NCBI GenBank assembly: GCA_905196835.1
Contig: CAJJWN010000054.1
Coordinates: forward strand, 1 to 18,363
Origin: an uncultured Prevotella sp.
GTDB lineage: Bacteria > Bacteroidota > Bacteroidia > Bacteroidales > Bacteroidaceae
Length of the DNA stretch: 18,363 bases
Direction of reading: 5' to 3'
The translations under genes and the position numbers were made by a program. Position 1 is the stretch's first letter; every line of letters begins with the position of its first letter. The notes beneath the pieces are model-generated. The model made no database searches. It worked only from the letters and a program-made list of their open reading frames with translations, and was not told the origin of the DNA. Shown piece after piece: positions 13,632 to 18,363 of the stretch.

Positions 13632-14301
13632 CCTGGTCATTTTTGCCGTCTGCATGATGCCACACTGGGCGAAAGCACAAATCACGGCATCCAATCCGTT
13701 GGAATGGATGGCGTTGGCCGAGGGCAACGAGGTCATCAATGACCAGATAGAGAAACAGATAAACGGTCAGACGAAGACAGCGATGCTGCAGAACAGCATC
13801 GCCGCCGAGTTCAACCGCATTCACAAATGGGAGAAGCAATATAACAGCTATCTCAAGACGGCAAGCGGCTACGCTTCGTCGCTGAAAGCCTGCACCCACC
13901 TCTACAACGACGGCGTGAGAATCTTTCTCACGTTAGGGAAACTGGGCAACGCCATCAGGAACAACCCGCAGGGCATCATTGCCTCCATAAGCATGAACAA
14001 CCTCTATATCGAGACGGCAACGGAACTGGTATCGGTCTTCACACTCCTGAATGACGCAGTGGCCAAGGGCGGCAAAGAGAATATGCTCACGGGAGCGGAA
14101 CGCAGCAAGACCCTGTGGGCGTTGAACGACAAACTTTCGGCTTTCAGCCGGAAGCTACACCTGCTCTACCTGAGCATACGATACTATACCCTCAATGACA
14201 TGTGGAACAATGTGACGGCCGGGATGCTCGACCGCAACAATGGGGAGGCGGCACGGATGGCCATGACCCGTTGGCGCAGGGCTGCCGTCCTCGCACGATA
14301 A
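13612..14301 (+). CDS. secreted transfer protein, TraI/DUF4141-like paralogue A
   Basis: The product is 229 residues, starting with a signal peptide (MKSR, hydrophobic core, cleavage after AKAQ near residue 23). The mature part is long and helical, with many Asn, Lys and Leu, and ends in a basic MTRWRRAAVL tail. It resembles the next gene product in size, signal peptide and C-terminal pattern (YTLNDMW against YTTMGDIW, and the basic RRW tail). Helical periplasmic proteins of about 210-230 residues are the TraI/TraJ-region (DUF4141-like, VirB5-like) components of Bacteroidales conjugation systems. Assignment to that role is inference from shape, context and weak motifs. An AAAGGGAAT ribosome-binding-like sequence lies before the ATG, within the end of the PH-domain gene. 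Confidence 0.8.
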   Translation: MKSRIISLVIFAVCMMPHWAKAQITASNPLEWMALAEGNEVINDQIEKQINGQTKTAMLQNSIAAEFNRIHKWEKQYNSYLKTASGYASSLKACTHLYNDGVRIFLTLGKLGNAIRNNPQGIIASISMNNLYIETATELVSVFTLLNDAVAKGGKENMLTGAERSKTLWALNDKLSAFSRKLHLLYLSIRYYTLNDMWNNVTAGMLDRNNGEAARMAMTRWRRAAVLAR

Positions 14302-14315
14302 AAACGGAACTGACA

Positions 14316-14999
14316 ATGAAACGGACGATTTGGATAGGCATCTTATTGTTGTGCATCGGCATCGGCAAGGCACGGGCGCAAAACGACCCTGTACTGGCCG
14401 GAATGATCCTGCTCTATACCGACAAGGCGGAAAAGGAGCTGAAGAAACAGGAGAAAGTCATGCTGATGCAGACCACCGGACACCTGTGGACGAAAGAGGA
14501 AGTGAAAGCCACGACCGACCTGCAACGGGAGTTCAACAGCTATCTGGACTCTTTCCGGTCGATAGTCTGCTACGCGGCGCAGATATACGGTTTCTATCAC
14601 GAAATATCGAAGCTGACGGATAACATGGGTGACTTTACCAGACAGGTGAGCCGGAACAGCTCCCATGCGTTGGCCGTCGCCCTCTCCACGCAACGAAACC
14701 GGATTTACCGGGAACTGATCATGAACAGCGTGGAGATTGTGAACGACATCCGCATGGCGTGCCTTTCGGACAACAAGATGACGGAGAAAGAGCGCATGGA
14801 AATCGTATTCGGCATCCGTCCGAAGCTCAAGATGATGAACAAGAAACTGCAACGGCTGACCAAGGCGGTGAAGTACACGACAATGGGCGACATCTGGCGT
14901 GAAATCGACGAGGGAGCACGTCCGGTGGCCGGCAAACGGGACATCGTGGAAGCTGCCAAGCGACGCTGGCGGCAGATTGGAAGAAATGTAAGACCTTAA
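14316..14999 (+). CDS. secreted transfer protein, TraI/DUF4141-like paralogue B
   Basis: The product is 227 residues from the ATG at 14316; the longer reading from 14202 is rejected because it would overlap the upstream gene in another frame. A signal peptide (MKRT, hydrophobic core, cleavage after ARAQ near residue 22) is followed by a helical mature protein. MTEKERMEIV (about residues 153-162) closely matches the MTDKERMDVV type of motif I recall from DUF4141-type TraI proteins of Bacteroides conjugative transposons. This is the stronger evidence for that family in either paralogue. The tail is basic (AAKRRWRQIGRN). It follows paralogue A by 14 bases. A VirB5-like role at the cell surface is plausible but unproved. 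Confidence 0.82.
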   Translation: MKRTIWIGILLLCIGIGKARAQNDPVLAGMILLYTDKAEKELKKQEKVMLMQTTGHLWTKEEVKATTDLQREFNSYLDSFRSIVCYAAQIYGFYHEISKLTDNMGDFTRQVSRNSSHALAVALSTQRNRIYRELIMNSVEIVNDIRMACLSDNKMTEKERMEIVFGIRPKLKMMNKKLQRLTKAVKYTTMGDIWREIDEGARPVAGKRDIVEAAKRRWRQIGRNVRP

Positions 15000-15013
15000 A
15001 AAACAGACAATGT

Positions 15014-15679
15014 ATGGGCGTTTGGAGTACACTATTGAAATATGGCGGCAAGGCCATGAAAGGTGTCGGGACGGCTACGGCGGCTACCGGCAAGAAAATG
15101 GGCAATGCGGCTTTGCACCCCTCGCAAACCTTGCGTGGTGCGGGTCAGGCCGTCAAGACGGCGACTGTCGGCGGCGCAGTCGGTTATGTGGGCTGGGAGA
15201 AGCTGACCACCGACAAAAGCGTGGTGCGCATCGTGAGCGATGCGGTCATCGGCGAACTGGCGACGAATACCCTCGCGGAGACGGCTGACGGTGTGCGTGA
15301 ACTGACGGGCAAGGCCGGGGAAGCCATCGGCTCGGTCAGCGGTGCGGTGACCGGCATCGACAACAAGCTGAACGGCGTGTCGAACTTTTTGCGACAGGCC
15401 TCCGGTGGCGGAGGTCTTGATATGTTCGGCAACTTTTTCCGCAACCTTGGCAGCGGCAACGTGTCAGGGTTGAGCATCGCCGGACTGGTTGCGGCGGCGT
15501 TCCTCATATTCGGACGCTTCGGCTGGCTGGGCAAGATTGCCGGCGCATTTCTCGGCATGATGCTCATCGGCAACAATGCGGGTGTCTTCCGCACGCCGGA
15601 GACAGAAAACGTGCAACGTACCCGTACACCTGACTTTTCGGCAGGGGAACAGGCACATGGCGGAGGAATGAGAAGATAG
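15014..15679 (+). CDS. Gly/Ala-rich membrane protein of the transfer operon, 221 residues
   Basis: Not a family I can name. The N-terminal ~130 residues are Gly/Ala/Thr/Val-rich, with weakly amphipathic helices (KAMKGVGTATAATGKKMG; AGEAIGSVSGAVTG). A four-Gly stretch is at 131-134. Two adjacent hydrophobic segments (about 151-168, LSIAGLVAAAFLIF, and 170-187, WLGKIAGAFLGMMLIG) form a membrane hairpin. There is no signal peptide. The hairpin and the following NNAG-type turn resemble the C-terminal membrane region of the long last gene (IASIVAGLF then MLLVGLGGANLLNKAG), which suggests a shared role in the membrane. An ATG at 15010 in another frame is a shadow. It follows the previous gene by 14 bases. 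Confidence 0.78.
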   Translation: MGVWSTLLKYGGKAMKGVGTATAATGKKMGNAALHPSQTLRGAGQAVKTATVGGAVGYVGWEKLTTDKSVVRIVSDAVIGELATNTLAETADGVRELTGKAGEAIGSVSGAVTGIDNKLNGVSNFLRQASGGGGLDMFGNFFRNLGSGNVSGLSIAGLVAAAFLIFGRFGWLGKIAGAFLGMMLIGNNAGVFRTPETENVQRTRTPDFSAGEQAHGGGMRR

Positions 15680-15682
15680 AAT

Positions 15683-16534
15683 ATGAATCAAAATGGAAAC
15701 AGCATGAAATATACAGAAGAAATGATCCTGCAATCCGATAGCGGTTATTGTATGCCTTTCGAGGAACAGCAGGGCAAAGACGTGGAGCTGTCGCTCGGCT
15801 ACGGCGAACAGACCGACCCGGTGACGGGCGAGAAATTCTTTCATCACGGCATTGACTTCAACGTGCGGTGCTATATGCTTTCCGCCCTTGCCAGCGGCAT
15901 TGTGTCGGGCGTGGGCAACGATTCCGGACACGGCATCTGCCAGACCATCCGCTACGGGGAATATGAGGTGACATACGGAAACCTGTCCAATGTCTTCGCC
16001 CAATTCGGACAGCGTGTAAAGGCCGGACAGACGGTAGCTTTGAGCGGTGACAAACTGCACATGACCGTCCGCTTCAAGGGCGAGGAACTGAATCCGTTGG
16101 AATTCTTGACAATGCTGTACGGGAATATCCAGGCAATGCGTCAGGCCGGCGGACACGAAACCGACTATCCCTCCGGTGTAGAGATGGAACTGGGAACCGA
16201 TTATGACCGGGATAAGAGAGAGATAGAGGAACTGATGCTGCGCTTCCTGCCGCACTATATGGAGGATTTGCGGCATGGAGCATACACCTTGCCCCGAAAT
16301 ACGGAGCAGTCGCTACGCCACATCTTCACGGTGGGTGCGATGAAGGAGTATTTCTACGAGAATATGCCGAGCATGGCCAATCCGCTCGGACTGGGACATA
16401 AGGCCATGCCGCTGGCCTGCAAGGTGCAGAACCTCCTGATTGCGGATTTCCTGCATTACCTCGCCCTGCGGCATGACGTGTACCTCTCCACAGCGGACGG
16501 CGACGTAAAAAAAAACTCCATGACGAAGCCCTGA
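15683..16534 (+). CDS. degenerate M23-like protein, ending at a frameshift (full length probably 385 residues)
   Basis: The product is 283 residues as read. The M23 fold is clear (residues ~30-145). Zinc-ligand positions H54 and D58 (HHGID) and H126 are kept. The two positions that are catalytic histidines in active LytM-type enzymes are N100 (TYGNLS) and K124 (KLH instead of HxH). No signal peptide is seen, unlike the M23 enzyme at 8275-8928. It is therefore probably a zinc-binding pseudoenzyme with a structural or regulatory job. After residue ~274 the frame runs into a run of nine A (16507-16515) and stops six codons later, whereas the -1 frame continues with sensible protein (KKKLHDEALTYNG) to 16839. 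An in-frame ATG at 15704 is an alternative start. A ribosome-binding signal is not obvious. Confidence 0.82.
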   Translation: MNQNGNSMKYTEEMILQSDSGYCMPFEEQQGKDVELSLGYGEQTDPVTGEKFFHHGIDFNVRCYMLSALASGIVSGVGNDSGHGICQTIRYGEYEVTYGNLSNVFAQFGQRVKAGQTVALSGDKLHMTVRFKGEELNPLEFLTMLYGNIQAMRQAGGHETDYPSGVEMELGTDYDRDKREIEELMLRFLPHYMEDLRHGAYTLPRNTEQSLRHIFTVGAMKEYFYENMPSMANPLGLGHKAMPLACKVQNLLIADFLHYLALRHDVYLSTADGDVKKNSMTKP

Positions 16535-16839
16535 CATATAACGGTGTCATCGACCCGTTGGCGGAACTGGACATCGACATCCAGAGCTTCGACATACCGA
16601 GGCTTGTCACGGTCTATCCCGACCGGGCGGGTGTGCGCTGGTGGACGAAGGCATGGTTCAACAACCGGGAAGAGGGCGAGACATCCGTCGAAATCGAACG
16701 GGAGCAGGCGATACGGTTCATGCAGGACAACATCGAGAAGGACGCATGGCTGGAAGAGTTCTTTCCCCGGCAGATGGAGGTTTACCACAACGCCATCGAG
16801 CAGACGAAAGAACAGTTATTGAAACAGATAAATATATAA
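16501..16839 (+). CDS. -1 frame continuation (C-terminal part) of the M23-like protein
   Basis: From the A run the -1 frame reads KKKLHDEALTYNGVIDPLAE and on to a stop at 16839, giving about 110 residues. There is no good start or ribosome-binding site of its own; its first ATG is at 16558. The sequence is well-formed protein (aromatic- and Glu-rich, with VRWWTKAWF near the middle and a helical end) and looks like the missing C-terminal domain of the upstream reading. Together with the zero frame it would give one 385-residue protein. Whether joining occurs by -1 ribosomal slippage on A AAA AAC, by transcriptional slippage at A9, or reflects a one-base deletion or sequencing error cannot be told from sequence alone. 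Confidence 0.6.
   Translation, partial: RRKKKLHDEALTYNGVIDPLAELDIDIQSFDIPRLVTVYPDRAGVRWWTKAWFNNREEGETSVEIEREQAIRFMQDNIEKDAWLEEFFPRQMEVYHNAIEQTKEQLLKQINI
16507..16516 (+). promoter_or_regulatory. A9C slippery site
   Basis: Nine A followed by C. In the zero frame the codons are GTA AAA AAA AAC, giving the canonical -1 heptamer A AAA AAC. A -1 slip continues at CTC 16516 with no stop until 16839. One extra A in the message would give the same result. A weak hairpin (TGACA/TGTCA) lies downstream at about 16532-16549. Confidence 0.5.
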
Positions 16840-16847
16840 TACACAAT

Positions 16848-18363
16848 ATGGATGGAATCAAACATAGCCGGCAATTCGCGGAAATGGAACGCCTCGTGAG
16901 CGACTATTTCCATTGCCACCTTGCGCCCGTCATGTCAAAAACACAGGCTTACCTCACGAAGAAACAGGGCGAGGAAATGAGGGAATATTCCACCTCCTTG
17001 GGCGGCATACTCAGCGCGATGGCGTCTGCGGCACAACCGATGGGCGACCCATACCAGGTACTCAAGGTCACGGGCGAATGGAACTCGAAGACAACGGAGG
17101 ACTATATCGGAATGTGCAAGGCGGAGATTACCGGCTCCAAGGAGATACAGCAAGACCTCGCATACATGGCCGGGCAATGGCGCGATACTGTCGTGCAGGA
17201 AATCGGGCGCAAGCGTTACGATGAACTGTCGGAACAATTAGGCGGTGACCTTGCCTATGCCTATATGGACTACCGGGTGGAGGAACTGATGATCGACCGG
17301 CTGGTCAAGGAGCGTATGCCGAAATCGTCAGCCGACTACATCATCCGCAAAGCCGCAGAATCAAGCCTGCTTGGACTTTCGCAGACCTTCAACCGCTCGC
17401 CGCTTGCTGTGGAAATCGAGGCACGGGGCGAAGCCGCCTACCGTCCGAAAGGATGGGAAAAAGGCGCGGGTCGGGTACTGGGCGCAACGGCAGATACCGT
17501 GATGATGGGAGGCGTGGGTTCGTGGGCAACACTGGCGAAGTTTGTCGGGGCGGACGTGGCTATCTCGGCAGTCGCCTCACGCTTCGAGCCTGAAAAGCCT
17601 GATACGCTTTCTGTGGAAGAGTGTATAAGCAAAGGGGTGTTCGGCAGCGAACGGAACGTATTTACGGACTTCCGCAAGGAGGCTGCAACGGTACAGACGG
17701 GTGACAGTGCGCTCATCGTGGCCGCCAACGAGCGGTTGAAGAAGAAAATACCGGTGATGGATTTCAGTTTCCCGAAGTGGATGCAGACACCAAAGTTTAC
17801 CCCTTTCCAAATGCCAGAAATACCCGGACACCCTGAAAAGAAGAATGAACGTGCCGAACGGTACAAGGATGTGCCGCTGGTCGTCGCTCCCGGACAGGAA
17901 GAAGCCTATTTGAAGCATTTGGAGAAATATAAGAATGCAACGGCTGTAACTGCCAAAAAGGAATCAACGCAGCCGGAGACGGAACAGAGGGAAAAAGTGG
18001 AGAAAGAGGAACGGCAGGTGGTTATTCCACGTGAGGAAGAAAAGCAAGAGAGAGAGGCTGTGCAGACCAACACGAACGGATGGAGCGGATTGCTCAGTAC
18101 GTTGGGATTAGAGGGATTGGGCGATATCACGGGCAACCTCGGATATGTCATGGCCATGCTGCCCGACATCCTGTTGGGGGCTTTTACCGGCAAGACACAA
18201 TCGTTGCGCTTTGGGGACAACCTGCTGCCGATAGCGAGTATTGTGGCCGGTCTGTTCGTGCGTAACCCGTTGCTGAAGATGCTCCTTGTCGGTCTGGGCG
18301 GCGCGAACTTGCTGAACAAGGCTGGACACGAGGCTTTGGGGCGACCCATGCCGTCCGCTGCCG
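16848..18363 (+). CDS. long transfer-operon protein with C-terminal membrane region, 3' end cut by window
   Basis: At least 505 residues, open to the right edge. Not a family I can name. The N-terminal ~300 residues are soluble and helical, starting MDGIKHSRQFAEME, with many charged residues and helical segments. A hydrophobic Gly-rich stretch (about 205-240, VLGATADTVMMGGVGSWATL) could be a membrane-inserted hairpin. A Lys/Glu-rich linker follows (about 345-405, with KEEKQER-like charge repeats), and then a hydrophobic region (about 420-485: LGYVMAMLPDILLGAF; IASIVAGLFVRNPLLKMLLVG) with membrane hairpins like those of the 221-residue protein. It starts 8 bases after the M23-like gene. A structural protein of the transfer envelope complex is a fair guess but not shown. 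Confidence 0.8.
   Translation, partial: MDGIKHSRQFAEMERLVSDYFHCHLAPVMSKTQAYLTKKQGEEMREYSTSLGGILSAMASAAQPMGDPYQVLKVTGEWNSKTTEDYIGMCKAEITGSKEIQQDLAYMAGQWRDTVVQEIGRKRYDELSEQLGGDLAYAYMDYRVEELMIDRLVKERMPKSSADYIIRKAAESSLLGLSQTFNRSPLAVEIEARGEAAYRPKGWEKGAGRVLGATADTVMMGGVGSWATLAKFVGADVAISAVASRFEPEKPDTLSVEECISKGVFGSERNVFTDFRKEAATVQTGDSALIVAANERLKKKIPVMDFSFPKWMQTPKFTPFQMPEIPGHPEKKNERAERYKDVPLVVAPGQEEAYLKHLEKYKNATAVTAKKESTQPETEQREKVEKEERQVVIPREEEKQEREAVQTNTNGWSGLLSTLGLEGLGDITGNLGYVMAMLPDILLGAFTGKTQSLRFGDNLLPIASIVAGLFVRNPLLKMLLVGLGGANLLNKAGHEALGRPMPSAA

Overview
The window reads as part of an integrative/conjugative (or conjugative-plasmid) element of a Bacteroidales host, for example Bacteroides or Parabacteroides. 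Three things point there. Several promoters fit the Bacteroidetes form (TTTG or TTG, about 20 bases, then TAnnTTTG). Protein families typical of Bacteroidales mobile elements are present: a giant methylase-helicase, a DUF4099/DUF3945-type protein, a toprim primase-like protein and small secreted transfer proteins. Genes are tightly packed with ATGA overlaps. No rRNA, tRNA, integrase, relaxase, insertion sequence or CRISPR array was seen.

Layout. (1) 1-3067, minus strand: a >1000-residue N6-adenine methylase fused to an SF2/SNF2-type helicase, running off the left edge. (2) 3068-3655: a 588-base gene-free stretch with a nested, highly structured element (3355-3479), a 14-base perfect palindrome and a plus-strand promoter-like sequence. 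(3) 3656-4570, minus: two unrecognised small genes. (4) 4571-5050: gene-free, rich in inverted repeats. (5) 5051-8126, plus: a cargo island of four genes. An AbiE-type type IV toxin-antitoxin pair overlaps by 4 bases, and its toxin gene overlaps by 4 bases a DUF71/COG2102 PP-loop ATPase gene, which is followed by a CobA/CobO/BtuR-type corrinoid adenosyltransferase. (6) 8275-8928, minus: a secreted M23 endopeptidase. (7) 9148 to the right edge, plus: a long transfer-type operon behind a good Bacteroidetes promoter.

The right-hand operon encodes, in order: a DUF4099/DUF3945-like protein, a 74-residue protein, a 525-residue protein with repeated domains, a toprim protein, a membrane PH-domain protein, two tandem secreted paralogues resembling TraI/DUF4141-type transfer proteins, a glycine-rich membrane protein, a degenerate M23-like protein interrupted at a run of nine A, and a long protein with a C-terminal membrane region that runs off the right edge.

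How they may work together (inference): the right-hand operon looks like an envelope-spanning and DNA-processing part of a transfer apparatus, with the divergent M23 enzyme opening the cell wall. The methylase-helicase may protect or remodel incoming DNA. AbiE would stabilise the element, and the DUF71-adenosyltransferase pair would give the host better vitamin B12 salvage. The points most worth a second look are the AbiE/B12 operon with its paired operators, the A9C frameshift site, the active/inactive pair of M23 proteins, and the structured element at 3355-3479.
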